From: Acinetobacter sp. A2 | GTDB lineage: Bacteria > Pseudomonadota > Gammaproteobacteria > Pseudomonadales > Moraxellaceae | Length of the DNA stretch: 64,000 nt | Assembly: GCF_012371325.1 (NCBI RefSeq) | Contig: NZ_JAAZQX010000001.1 | Location: forward strand, 62,001-126,000 | Reading direction: 5' to 3' | Part shown: positions 39,430 to 48,735 of the stretch, piece by piece | Position numbering within the stretch: position 1 is the first letter of the stretch | Layout: every line of letters starts with the position of its first letter | Notes under the pieces: model-generated | The model's input: only the letters and a program-made list of their open reading frames with translations | The model's database searches: none | What the model was told of the DNA's origin: nothing | Made by a program: the position numbers and the translations under genes

Positions 39430-39864
39430 ATGAAACGGAATCAACTCAATAAGCAATCTGGTTTTACCCTGATTGAAGTGATGGTGGTGATTGTCATTTT
39501 AGGTGTTTTGGCAGTTTTAATTGTACCTAACGTCATGGGACGCGGGGAAAAAGCCAAAGTTGATACCACGGTCATTAAACTCCAAAGTATTGCGGGCTCA
39601 TTGGATCAATACAAACTCGACAATGGTAAATATCCATCTATGCAAGATGGCGGTTTAGATGCTTTGGTGAATCAGCCTGCATCGGCTAAAAACTGGTTGC
39701 CTGGTGGTTATGTGAAAGGGGGCTATCCGAAAGACAGTTGGGACAATGATATTCAATATGTGATTCCAGGTGCGGAAGGGCGTACGTTTGATTTGTATTC
39801 ATTTGGTGCAGATGGTCAGCAAGGTGGTGAAGGCACCGATGCCGATATTTATTATCAGCCTTAA
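39430..39864 (+). CDS. gspG: Type II secretion system major pseudopilin G
   Basis: This 144-residue prepilin has the processing site SG|FTLIEVMVVIVIL near residue 10, with glutamate at mature position 5, the substrate pattern of the PilD peptidase. The C-terminal half has the GspG features NGKYPSMQDGGLDALV, LPGGYVKG and the calcium-loop SFGADGQQGGEGTDADI. It polymerises into the pseudopilus that pushes exoproteins such as lipases through the outer-membrane secretin. GAGAG precedes the ATG. A bidirectional terminator follows. Confidence 0.95.
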   Translation: MKRNQLNKQSGFTLIEVMVVIVILGVLAVLIVPNVMGRGEKAKVDTTVIKLQSIAGSLDQYKLDNGKYPSMQDGGLDALVNQPASAKNWLPGGYVKGGYPKDSWDNDIQYVIPGAEGRTFDLYSFGADGQQGGEGTDADIYYQP

Positions 39865-39946
39865 TGTTTATTGAATGTGGTATACGCTGCATTTATAAAG
39901 CAAATAGATTCAACATCTATAGCCGTTGTTATCGATATGATGAAAT

Positions 39947-39973
39947 AAAAAACCGAGCATAGCTCGGTTTTTT
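39947..39973. terminator. Bidirectional terminator between gspG and lnt
   Basis: A perfect 12-bp stem (39947-39958 with 39962-39973) with an ATA loop is flanked by A and T runs. It serves the convergent gspG (plus) and lnt (minus) transcripts. Confidence 0.92.
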
Positions 39974-39998
39974 AAGTTATTTTGCCTGAGCTGCATCA

Positions 39999-41555
39999 TT
40001 AGCGCCGTGATTTAAACGAGACATCTACCTGACGTGGACGATAAATCCAGCCCAGAATTAATAACAGCAAAGAGAAAATCAGCACAGGCCAATCGCTGAG
40101 TCGACTATACAGTGTTTCACCTTGCATGGCAGGCAACTCACCGCGTAGCACAAACTCTTGATCCATTGGTGCTTGTTTTACAATACGACCATGATGATCA
40201 ATAAATGCAGTCACCCCTGTATTGGTGGCACGAATGAACCAGCGTCCATTTTCTTTGGCACGCATTTGCACCATTTGTAAGTGTTGCAGCGGCCCTGCGG
40301 TACCAGTAAACCACGCATCATTAGATACGGTTACCAAAAAGTCACTTTGGCTGGCATTTCTGCGGGTCAGGTTTGGATAGGCTACTTCATAACAAATGGC
40401 TGCACCCAAATCATGCTGCTTAATGGAAAGCGGTTTTTGATCTGATGCACCCCGTGAAAAACCACTCATCGATGGGTCATTTTGCATAGCAGGTAAAACC
40501 CAGCTCAGTAAGCCTGAAAGTGGAATGTATTCACCAAAAGGCACCAAACGTTGTTTTTTATACAAGCCTTCTGCGGTATCACCTGTTGCCATAATACTGT
40601 TGTAATACATTGGATGTTGCTGAACTTGTGATTCTGGCAAGTCCCAGTACGGAATACCCGTGACCCATGAACTGCCTGTTTTCTCTGCCTGTGTTTTCAT
40701 GGCATCTAAAAACGGTTCAATATCGGTCTGGAACATTGGAATTGAAGACTCCGGCCAGACAATAATGTCTCGTCCCCATTCGGTCCGGGTCAGGCGAGTA
40801 TAAATTTCCAGTGTCTTGATTTGGTATTCTGTGAGCCACTTTAAGTCTTGTGGAATGTTGCCCTGAATCAGAGAAACCGACAGCGGCTTTTCTGCTTTTT
40901 CAGTCACAAAACTGAGTTGCGCTGCCCCCCATGCGCCCAAGAGTAAAATTGCAGATGGAATAAGCCAGAAGATTCGTTTTTTCAGGATTTCTACCAGTGC
41001 ACAGGCCAGTAGAATGACCACAAAAGACACCCCGAAAATACCAAACAGCGGTGCATAGCTATCTAAAAAGCGTTCGGTGAAGGCATAGCCTGCAAATAGC
41101 CATGGAAAACCTGTAAATACCCAAGTTTTCGCCCATTCAAAAAATACCCACAGTGGAGCGAAGGTCAGAGGTGTTTCAGGGAAAAACCGCCGATACAACC
41201 ACGTCTGCACGGCAGTAAACAGCCCCATGAGCAAGGCCATAATCGCAATCATCACCACGCTTAAAAAAGCGTTGGTATCGCCGTAGACATGAATAGATGT
41301 ATAGAGCCAGAAAGCACCAACAAACCAAAGCCCGATCCCGTAAGACCAACCGATAAAGAAAGCCTGTTTAGGGTTGCGTTTGCTTAAGCTGGCATACAGT
41401 AAAGCTGGTGACAGCAGGGCAATCCACCAGTAATGATAAGGGGCAAGTGCCAGACTAAATACGGCACCTGCTAACAGCGCAATGATGAGTGGATAAATCA
41501 GAGGCAGTTGTTGATGTTCTGAAGCATTGGACAGCTTGGAAAAAAAAGACCTCAT
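39999..41555 (-). CDS. lnt: Apolipoprotein N-acyltransferase
   Basis: This 518-residue inner-membrane enzyme adds the third acyl chain to lipoproteins. About six to eight N-terminal helices are followed by a periplasmic nitrilase-like domain carrying the catalytic triad: Glu in VWPESSIP (near 269), Lys in LYKKQRLVPFGEY (near 332) and Cys in AICYEVAYP (near 387). A C-terminal helix ends the protein. Its start overlaps the corC stop by four bases, so it is translationally coupled to corC, the same pairing (ybeX-lnt) seen in E. coli. Confidence 0.96.
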   Translation of the reverse strand: MRSFFSKLSNASEHQQLPLIYPLIIALLAGAVFSLALAPYHYWWIALLSPALLYASLSKRNPKQAFFIGWSYGIGLWFVGAFWLYTSIHVYGDTNAFLSVVMIAIMALLMGLFTAVQTWLYRRFFPETPLTFAPLWVFFEWAKTWVFTGFPWLFAGYAFTERFLDSYAPLFGIFGVSFVVILLACALVEILKKRIFWLIPSAILLLGAWGAAQLSFVTEKAEKPLSVSLIQGNIPQDLKWLTEYQIKTLEIYTRLTRTEWGRDIIVWPESSIPMFQTDIEPFLDAMKTQAEKTGSSWVTGIPYWDLPESQVQQHPMYYNSIMATGDTAEGLYKKQRLVPFGEYIPLSGLLSWVLPAMQNDPSMSGFSRGASDQKPLSIKQHDLGAAICYEVAYPNLTRRNASQSDFLVTVSNDAWFTGTAGPLQHLQMVQMRAKENGRWFIRATNTGVTAFIDHHGRIVKQAPMDQEFVLRGELPAMQGETLYSRLSDWPVLIFSLLLLILGWIYRPRQVDVSFKSRR

Positions 41556-42391
41556 TGACGTACGGCTCGAATCAGATGAATAGTGCGGGCATCTGCTTCA
41601 AGAATGGTGAACTCCCAATTGCCAATCACAATCACTTGTCCTTGCAAGTCACTCACTAAACCAATTTCTTGAAGCAATAAACCGCCCACAGTTTCTACTT
41701 CATCGTCAGAAAAATCTGCATCTAAAACATTGTTAAAATGTTCGATTGGTGTAAGTGCTTGTACCAGCCAAGTGTTTGCAGTTTTCGGGTCATTATCTGG
41801 AATAATGTATTCTGCTTCTTCGTCTATATTGTCGTGTTCATCTTCAATTTCACCGACAATCTCTTCCAAAATGTCTTCTAGCGTGACCAAACCTGAAGTG
41901 GTGCCGTATTCATCAATCACAACCGCAATATGGGTTTGAGTGTTTTTAAGCATGCGCAATACTTGGTCTGAACGTGCACTTTCAGGCACAAACAATGGCT
42001 GACGCATGAGGGCACGAATATCGACTTTGGTTCTTTGTTCGGTCAGTAATGGCAATAAATCTTTTGCCAATAAAATTCCCACCACATTGTCTGGTTGGTC
42101 AGATGAAAACACAGGAAAACGTGAATGTGCCGATTCGACCAGAACGTGCAGAATGTCAAGTAACTCGTCATCTTCCTGCAAGCTAATCATTGCGGTACGT
42201 GGGGTCATCACTTCACGAATTTTGGTGGCAGGTAAATCCAGAACACCTTCGAGCATTGCCACCGTATCGGGTTCTAAAAAACGACGTGAATCTTGTACTA
42301 ATTTTAGCAATTCATCGCGGGTTTCTGGCGCGGTGCCTAACCATTTTCTTAAGCCACGCATACCCCACGATGGGCCTGATTCCTCGTGCAT
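41552..42391 (-). CDS. corC: CorC/YbeX-type CBS-pair protein
   Basis: This 279-residue cytoplasmic protein has two CBS domains (VMTPRTAMISL near 61; the second around FVPESARSDQVLRML near 132), followed by a CorC_HlyC transporter-associated domain (about 205-277). The DEYGTTSGLVTLEDILEEIVGEI segment is diagnostic. It is implicated in magnesium/cobalt homeostasis and, in E. coli as YbeX, in ribosome-related stress. It has no membrane domain, unlike the longer DUF21 relatives. AGGA six bases before the ATG fixes the start. First gene of the corC-lnt pair. Confidence 0.9.
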   Translation of the reverse strand: MHEESGPSWGMRGLRKWLGTAPETRDELLKLVQDSRRFLEPDTVAMLEGVLDLPATKIREVMTPRTAMISLQEDDELLDILHVLVESAHSRFPVFSSDQPDNVVGILLAKDLLPLLTEQRTKVDIRALMRQPLFVPESARSDQVLRMLKNTQTHIAVVIDEYGTTSGLVTLEDILEEIVGEIEDEHDNIDEEAEYIIPDNDPKTANTWLVQALTPIEHFNNVLDADFSDDEVETVGGLLLQEIGLVSDLQGQVIVIGNWEFTILEADARTIHLIRAVRQ

Positions 42392-42590
42392 GATCTTTCC
42401 TAAAGACTCTTTATATCTAAAAAACTTAGCTTAATCATACCTTAGAAAACACAGTTGTCTATTGCTAATCTTGGTAGAAAAGTAGGGCAAAGACGTCATG
42501 TGCAAGTGCTGCGGGATGCAGCGGCAACACATCAAATAAGAGTGAGCTTTATGCTAAACTAGCGCGATGTTTTAAATACCGAGTCTGTGC

Positions 42591-42848
42591 ATGTCTGAAC
42601 TTCCTGTCACACCTAGCATTCAATTAAATACGCGTGGTTTGCGTTGCCCTGAACCTGTGATGATGTTGCATCAAGCCATTCGCAAGTCTAAATCGGGTGA
42701 TGTAGTTGAGGTTTTTGCAACAGACAACTCTACGTCTTGGGATATTCCAAAATTTTGTATGCATTTAGGGCATGAGTTGTTATTGCAAGAAGAGCGCCTA
42801 GATGAGCAGGGCAATAAAGAGTTTCACTATTTAGTGAAAAAAGGTTAA
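42591..42848 (+). CDS. tusA: TusA-family sulfurtransferase
   Basis: This 85-residue protein has the TusA core: a LNTRGLRCPEPVMMLHQAIR segment with the active cysteine in CPEPVM near residue 20, and a C-terminal beta strand. In E. coli TusA receives sulfur from IscS and passes it toward tRNA 2-thiouridine and molybdopterin synthesis. The length matches the family. The gene is single, followed by a hairpin terminator at 42919. Confidence 0.92.
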   Translation: MSELPVTPSIQLNTRGLRCPEPVMMLHQAIRKSKSGDVVEVFATDNSTSWDIPKFCMHLGHELLLQEERLDEQGNKEFHYLVKKG

Positions 42849-43249
42849 TGAAAAAGCATACGCACTGAAACCGCCCATCATGAAATAACGATAACTATAA
42901 AAATAATGTGATCAATACAGGCATATTTCATTTGTTATTTGTGCAAATTGAAATATGCCTTTTGTGTTTTTGAACGTCCAAGACATCTTTATTTTTTTAA
43001 TGATTCAAATATTGAACCCGCATCACAGCTCAAACTGAAAAATGCTGAAAGTATCCATTTCTTGCGTTAGGCATCGCACATTTTTGGGGATGCTTTTTAA
43101 CTTTTATGCATTTTTTTAGCTTGCTGTGTGCTGGTGCAAAATTATGCGACGTTATGTGTAAGGTATAAAAAACCATTTGTAAAATGTGAACTTGAATTGT
43201 ATTTTAGTTATTGATTTTTAACAAAATAATTTAAATTATTTTTTAATAT
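42849..43249. other. 401-base noncoding stretch upstream of the autotransporter remnant
   Basis: After the tusA terminator the sequence is strongly AT-rich and has no usable frame, no signal-peptide sequence and no insertion-sequence ends. The passenger domain expected upstream of the remnant is simply missing. Confidence 0.6.
42919..42967 (+). terminator. Hairpin terminator after tusA
   Basis: A perfect 12-bp stem (42919-42930 with 42949-42960) has an 18-base loop and is followed by TTTGTGTTTTT. Confidence 0.75.
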
Positions 43250-45000
43250 ATGGAAAAATTAGCCTATAATGCGATCAGTTTATTGAGTTCGATTGCAGAA
43301 TATTTGGGGATAAAGGCTTTACCAAATCGGGTGAAGACAAGTTGGTGTTTACAGGCAATAACCAGTATTTGGGCGATTCGATTGTGCGCGGTGGCGTGCT
43401 GGAAATTAATGGCAATAATGGACCATCAAAATTTCAGTTGCATGCAGGTGAGCTAACCGGCTATGGCCGTATTGCAGATGTACAGCAAACTGGTGGCTGG
43501 CTGAATAATGAAGGCAATTTGACCATTACAGGCAATTATTCAATGCAAATTGCTGCAGACCAGCAGCAAAACGCTGGTTTTAAAGCACGTTTTGGAAATT
43601 TACTGACCGTCACGGGCACTGCAAATTTGGCAGGCACGCTAAATCTGTTTGATGAAGTACCGCTGGATCAACCGCTGATTACTGCACAAGGTTCACAAAC
43701 TACGGTGCTTCGTGCACAGCAAGGGATACAACGTGAGTTCGATACGTATCGTTCTACCAATCCATTATTTGAACTGACCCAAGTCAGTTATCGTCCTGAA
43801 CTGAATACAGCGGGTGAAGTGCTACGAGCAACAGATAGTTTAAAAACGGATGTGGTGATTACGGCAAAACGTAAATCGGCAGAAACCGTTGCAGCACTTG
43901 CTCCAGAGCTTGAAGGTCGTGAACAAGTTGCCCGTAACTTAGATGCTGTACTTGCTGGCCTAGACCAAAAACAGCAACTTACTACATTGGAAGATGCCGA
44001 AAAAGTATTTGCCAATCGATTATTCAATAATTTTGCACAGACCGTACGCTACAACAATGCTGAAAGCACTGTCTCTACGCAGGCGCTGAATCAGTTATTT
44101 CACCAATTTGATCCGAGTTTTTATGCCAACACAATTTTAAATGTGGCAGAGGAAAGCAGTCAGCAAGAACGTCAGTTTGCACAGCGTTTGGCAACTATGC
44201 AGCCGAAGCAGGTTTGGTTTTCGGGCGATTACCAAAGTTATGATATGGATTATGCGGGCTTAAATAGTGAGCGCCGTACCCATCACCAAGGCGCAGGTAT
44301 TGCAACAAAACTGGCAGGCGTAACTTTGGCGGCTCAAGCAGATTTAAGTCAAATGGATTTAGCAGATCGTCTGAACATGGGAACGCAAAATCGTACCGAA
44401 AGTAAAGGTTATGCCCTGACTTTGGGGGCTGCGCAGCAATTTGGGTCTGATTTAAGTGTTGCGGCATGGTTAAAAGGTATGCATGTGAATGTGGATGCAC
44501 AGCGCAGTCATGCACAAGCACAAAAAGTTGAGTTTGATGGACAAATGTATGCTGCAGGTTTGCGTTTAGATTATAGCTATCCACTCAACCAAAAAATGCA
44601 GATTCAACCGTATTTAGATGCATCGTTTCAGCATTATGCGCATGCAGATCAGACCAAGCATGACGTAGTCAATAGTTTAGATGACTTGGTGATGCAGCGC
44701 TGGAATTTAGGTGTGGGTGTACAGGCCAATTATTAGTTTAATCCCGCTTGGCAGTTGCAAGGTAGTTTGTACTATAGCCAGCCCATTCAGGAAAAAGCTT
44801 ATTTAGATACACATTATGTAGGCACAACGGAGCAATTGAAGTTTGATGCTTGGCATGCCGATAAAGGCCAATATCATGCTGCTCTGGGGTCAAAAATTGA
44901 TTTGGGGCAACATAGCTTTATCAATTTGAATTATGAATATAGTGGGCGCTCACACAGCGACAGTCATCGGGTACAGTTGGCGGTGACCACTCAATTCTAA
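43250..45000 (+). pseudogene. Autotransporter remnant: C-terminal passenger repeat and interrupted beta-barrel
   Basis: One frame from about 43303 to 45000 encodes the end of a type Va autotransporter. An autotransporter-associated beta-strand repeat (DKLVFTGNNQYLGDSIVRGGVLEI) comes first. Then a linker, and a beta-barrel from about 44210 ending in LAVTTQF with the C-terminal Phe required for BamA recognition. A TAG at 44734-44736 stops it 88 codons early. At the left edge, an ATG frame (43250, MEKLAYNAIS) would join it only if one G were added at the GGGG at 43306-43309. No signal peptide or passenger remains, so the gene is 5'-truncated and inactive. Confidence 0.85.
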
Positions 45001-45040
45001 TAACAGTTTCAAGCATGGATGAGAGGCTTGAATTTTAATG

Positions 45041-45076
45041 AAAACAGCTCCGCAGATACATGTTGGGGCTGTTTTT
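45041..45076 (+). terminator. Terminator of the autotransporter gene
   Basis: An 11-bp stem (45041-45051 with 45065-45075, including one G-U) has a 13-base loop and ends in a T-run, 41 bases after the last codon. Confidence 0.75.
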
Positions 45077-45156
45077 ATGCAGCTTAGCTTTAACAGCTAA
45101 GTCTGCGTGATCAATAGACCCTATTTAGATGATAAGGAATAGACTCTATTGAGCAT

Positions 45157-45184
45157 AAAAAAGCAGTGCCAAGGCACTGCTTTT
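45157..45184 (-). terminator. Terminator of etfD
   Basis: A 12-bp inverted repeat (45159-45170 with 45173-45184) gives a compact hairpin, with six T on the minus strand, 24 bases after the etfD stop. Confidence 0.9.
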
Positions 45185-45208
45185 GAGTTTTTGAATTGCG
45201 ATTCGTAA

Positions 45209-46921
45209 TTACATATTTGGATAGTTTGGACCACCGCCACCTTCAGGTGTTACCCAAGTGATGTTCTGTGATGGGTCTTTAATGTCACAAGTCTTACAGT
45301 GCACACAGTTCGCTGCGTTAATCTGGAAGCGTTTTGAACCATCATCATTTTCCATGATTTCATAAACACCTGCAGGGCAGTAGCGTTGAGCTGGCTCATC
45401 CCATTTTGGTAAGTTCACGTTTACAGGAATGTCTGCATTGGTTAATTTCAAATGTGCAGGTTGGTTTTCTTCATGCACAGTATTGGATACAAACACCGAA
45501 GATAAACGGTCAAAGGTCAATTTGCCATCTGGTTTTGGATAATTCGGCTTAAAGCTCACTGCATCTACCGTTTTTAGTGCGCTAAAGTCAGGCACTAAAT
45601 CATGCAGGGTAAATGGCACTTTAAATACGTTCTGATCGATGAAGTTAAACGCACCACCAAACCACTGACCAAATTTATGCATTGCAGGGCCAAAGTTACG
45701 TGCGTTGTATAACTCTTCTTTAAGCCAGCTGTTGTTGAATTTTTCTGTGTAGGCAGTCAATTCTTTAACAAAGAAATCTTCGCCTTCAGTGACACGGGCA
45801 ATTGCTAAATCACCGCCTTTTGCGACACCCGCAGCAATCGCTTCAAATACCGCTTCACCGCAAAGCATGCCAGATTTCATGGCTGTGTGAGAGCCTTTGA
45901 TTTTGGCAAAGTTTAAGAAGCCTGCATCATCACCAATTAAAGAACCACCTGGGAAAGTGAATTTTGGCAATGAGTTAAAGCCACCTTTAGTCACTGCACG
46001 TGCGCCATAAGAAATACGTTTACCACCTTCCAAATATTGCTTGATCAGTGGGTGAGTTTTCCAGCGTTGCATTTCCATAAATGGATACATGTGTGGGTTG
46101 GTATAAGACAAGTCCACAATCATACCCAAAGTCACTTGGTTGTTTTCTGCGTGATATAACCACCAACCGCCAGAAGAACCCGTTTCACTTAATGGCCAGC
46201 CTGCACCGTGCATAACTAAGCCAGGCTTGTGCTTGGCTGGGTCAATTTCCCATAACTCTTTAATACCAATCCCGTAGTGTTGTGGGTCAGCATCTTTATC
46301 TAAATTGAATTGCTGGATTAAACGCTTACCTAAGTGACCACGGCAGCCTTCAGCAAAAATAGTGTATTTGGCATGCAACTCATAACCTGGAGTAAAGTTA
46401 TGCGTTGGCTCGCCATCTTTACCAATGCCCATGTCACCAGTTTGAATGCCTTTTACCGTGCCATCGGCATGATACAGAATTTCAGATGCCGCAAAACCTG
46501 GGAAAATAGAAACTTCTAATTCTTCCGCTTTTTGGCCTAACCAACGCACAACGTTGCCTAAAGAGATCACGTAATTGCCATCGTTATGCATGGTTTTTGG
46601 CACCATCCAATGCGGTGCTTCTTGCGCTTTTTCAGGTGACATCAGGAAGAAAGTTTTATCTTCAGTCACAGGCACATTTAAAGGTGCGCCTTCTTCTTTC
46701 CAGTTTGGGAATAACTCATTGATGGCACGTGGTTCAAGCACTGCCCCTGAAAGGATATGAGCACCAACTTCAGAGCCTTTTTCGACCACACAAACGGACA
46801 GATCATTTAAATTGTTTTCAATTGCAAGTTGACGAATTTTGATCGCGGCAGAAAGACCCGCAGGGCCTGCGCCTACGATTACAACGTCAAACTCCATCGA
46901 TTCACGTTCGATGTGTTCCAT
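45209..46921 (-). CDS. etfD: Electron transfer flavoprotein-ubiquinone oxidoreductase
   Basis: This 570-residue FAD and 4Fe-4S protein passes electrons from ETF to ubiquinone at the inner membrane. The N-terminal FAD motif VVIVGAGPAGLSAA is near residue 10. The C-terminal ferredoxin-like segment contains CPAGVYE, NCVHCKTCDIKDP and ITWVTPEGGGGP, so all four cluster cysteines are present. Start choice: the frame opens 27 codons earlier, but GAGGAG lies six bases before the ATG at 46921, and the earlier codons look noncoding. It links beta-oxidation and amino-acid catabolism to the quinone pool. etfAB are not in the window. Confidence 0.96.
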   Translation of the reverse strand: MEHIERESMEFDVVIVGAGPAGLSAAIKIRQLAIENNLNDLSVCVVEKGSEVGAHILSGAVLEPRAINELFPNWKEEGAPLNVPVTEDKTFFLMSPEKAQEAPHWMVPKTMHNDGNYVISLGNVVRWLGQKAEELEVSIFPGFAASEILYHADGTVKGIQTGDMGIGKDGEPTHNFTPGYELHAKYTIFAEGCRGHLGKRLIQQFNLDKDADPQHYGIGIKELWEIDPAKHKPGLVMHGAGWPLSETGSSGGWWLYHAENNQVTLGMIVDLSYTNPHMYPFMEMQRWKTHPLIKQYLEGGKRISYGARAVTKGGFNSLPKFTFPGGSLIGDDAGFLNFAKIKGSHTAMKSGMLCGEAVFEAIAAGVAKGGDLAIARVTEGEDFFVKELTAYTEKFNNSWLKEELYNARNFGPAMHKFGQWFGGAFNFIDQNVFKVPFTLHDLVPDFSALKTVDAVSFKPNYPKPDGKLTFDRLSSVFVSNTVHEENQPAHLKLTNADIPVNVNLPKWDEPAQRYCPAGVYEIMENDDGSKRFQINAANCVHCKTCDIKDPSQNITWVTPEGGGGPNYPNM

Positions 46922-47116
46922 GTAGGACTCCTCATATAATTGAAGGTGGCAACCGCAGAAACCAACGGTGCTGCCATGAGTATTTCTAGTTCCCAGACAC
47001 AAATTTAATTATGTCTTTTACAGTATGGGCAAGTATTGTGAGCTAGTATAGTTTTAAACCGAGTCTTAGCCAATTGGCTGAATCGTATTATTTTTCCGTC
47101 AGTAAGGTACCGCAGC

Positions 47117-47728
47117 ATGAAGCATGACGATAATTCAATCAAACCGACAGAAAATGTAGCTACGGCTGATAATAAAAACTTAATGGACATTGCACAATAT
47201 ATAAAAACTGGACAGTCAGGTCACAAAAGATCAATCCCACCTTTGGCACAATGGCATCCAAAGCATTGTGGTGCAATGGATTTAGTGGTAAAGGCCAACG
47301 GAGAATGGTGGCACGAAGGTCAATTGATCAAGCGTCAGGCTCTGATAGATTTGTTTTCTAGCGTGCTGTGGAAAGAGCAAGACAAGTTTTATTTAAAAAC
47401 ACCTGTGGAACAAATTGAAATTCAGGTCGAAGACGAACCTTTATTTATTAATCAGGTCGATATTGTTCAGATTGCACAGCAAGACTACATTCAGCTCACC
47501 ACAACCCATCAGGACATTGTCATTGTGGATGCTGAGCATCCTATTTTCATGCGTGAATATGCAGGTGAGTTGCGTCCTTATGTGCATGTTCGTTTTGGTA
47601 TAAATGCCTTGATTCAGCGTGCTGCTTTTTTACATTTGGTTGAATTGGGTGAGCTTAGTGAAAATACGGAAGGCGAAACGATTTTATCGTTGAAAAGTGG
47701 TGATTTGCACTTGCATTTGAGCAGTTGA
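47117..47728 (+). CDS. DUF1285 domain-containing protein
   Basis: This 203-residue soluble protein has a disordered N-terminus (about 1-30). The DUF1285 body follows: PPLAQWHPKHCGAMDLVVKANGEWWHEG, LIDLFSSVLWKEQDKFYL, then RPYVHVRFGINALIQRAAF near 158. No catalytic residues are known for the family, which occurs across proteobacteria, and no membrane segment is present. It is divergent from etfD and lies 46 bases before murI, so it may be co-transcribed with murI. Confidence 0.85.
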   Translation: MKHDDNSIKPTENVATADNKNLMDIAQYIKTGQSGHKRSIPPLAQWHPKHCGAMDLVVKANGEWWHEGQLIKRQALIDLFSSVLWKEQDKFYLKTPVEQIEIQVEDEPLFINQVDIVQIAQQDYIQLTTTHQDIVIVDAEHPIFMREYAGELRPYVHVRFGINALIQRAAFLHLVELGELSENTEGETILSLKSGDLHLHLSS

Positions 47729-47774
47729 GGTTTAAGCTTTACTACATTGTATTTTGTATTGCTGACCGCTTGCT

Positions 47775-48650
47775 ATGACAGCCATTCATCCTATTTCGCC
47801 CTTAAATCAAGCCATGCCAAAAGCACAAGCCAGTGCGCCCATTGGTATTTTTGATTCAGGCATTGGAGGGCTGTCGGTTGCTATTGAAATTGCAGAATAT
47901 TTGCCCTGTGAAAGCATCATTTATTATGCCGATACTGCGCATGTGCCTTATGGCCCGAGGGATGATCAAAATATTCGGGAACTGACGGCTGCTGCCATTG
48001 AATGGTTATATCGTCAAGGCTGTAAAGTTGCGGTGGTGGCATGTAATACAGCCTCTGCATTCAGTCTGGACTATTTACGTGAACACTATGGGGAAGATTT
48101 TCCCATTATTGGTTTGGTGCCTGCTTTAAAGCCTGCCGTATTACACAGTCAGTCAAAGACTGTGGCAGTTTTGGCCACGCCTGCAACTTTTCGTGGGCAA
48201 CTGATTAAAGATGTGATGCAGCGTTTTGCCATTCCTGCGCAGGTACAAGTCCTGAATGTGACCAATCTGGATTTGGTGCCATTTGTAGAACAAGGCGCAC
48301 AAATGAGTGAAGCTTGCTTGAGTTCATTAAAGCAGAGTCTGCAACCTGTGGTCGATCAGGGTGCAGACTATTTGGTGCTCGGTTGTACGCATTATCCTTT
48401 TTTAAAACCTGCAATTGAGTCTATTTTTGGTCAGAAACTGACATTAATTGACTCAGGAATAGCAGTTGCACGTCAAACTTCCCGCATTTTGATTAAAAAT
48501 GAGTTATTATTTGAACAGTGTTTGACAGATTCTTTACAAATTGCGTGTTATGTCAGCGGGAACAATGCAGAACAATTAAAACCCGTCTTGCAACATCTTA
48601 TTCCAAAAAATATTTCTTGGAGTATCGCAAATGTGGATGCTGACAACTGA
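47775..48650 (+). CDS. murI: Glutamate racemase
   Basis: This 291-residue enzyme makes D-glutamate for peptidoglycan. The diagnostic segments are present: GIFDSGIGGLSVA near 24, YADTAHVPYG near 55, and the two catalytic cysteines in VACNTAS (near 89) and LGCTHYPFL (near 203). The first ~20 residues are extra compared with short MurI forms; an internal ATG at 47814 (MPKAQAS) would remove 13 of them. It acts in the cytoplasm upstream of MurD. Confidence 0.95.
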   Translation: MTAIHPISPLNQAMPKAQASAPIGIFDSGIGGLSVAIEIAEYLPCESIIYYADTAHVPYGPRDDQNIRELTAAAIEWLYRQGCKVAVVACNTASAFSLDYLREHYGEDFPIIGLVPALKPAVLHSQSKTVAVLATPATFRGQLIKDVMQRFAIPAQVQVLNVTNLDLVPFVEQGAQMSEACLSSLKQSLQPVVDQGADYLVLGCTHYPFLKPAIESIFGQKLTLIDSGIAVARQTSRILIKNELLFEQCLTDSLQIACYVSGNNAEQLKPVLQHLIPKNISWSIANVDADN

Positions 48651-48735
48651 CTTTATGACAATTTTTATCATTGGGGATATGCAGGACACGTAAACGGTTC
48701 GTGACGTGTAATGTGTAACGGAGAAGGGGAAACCA

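Noticed and set aside
43250..43456. Separate 68-residue gene before the autotransporter remnant
   Set aside because: After about 20 codons it reads the remnant's sequence out of frame; only the first part could belong, through a one-base repair.
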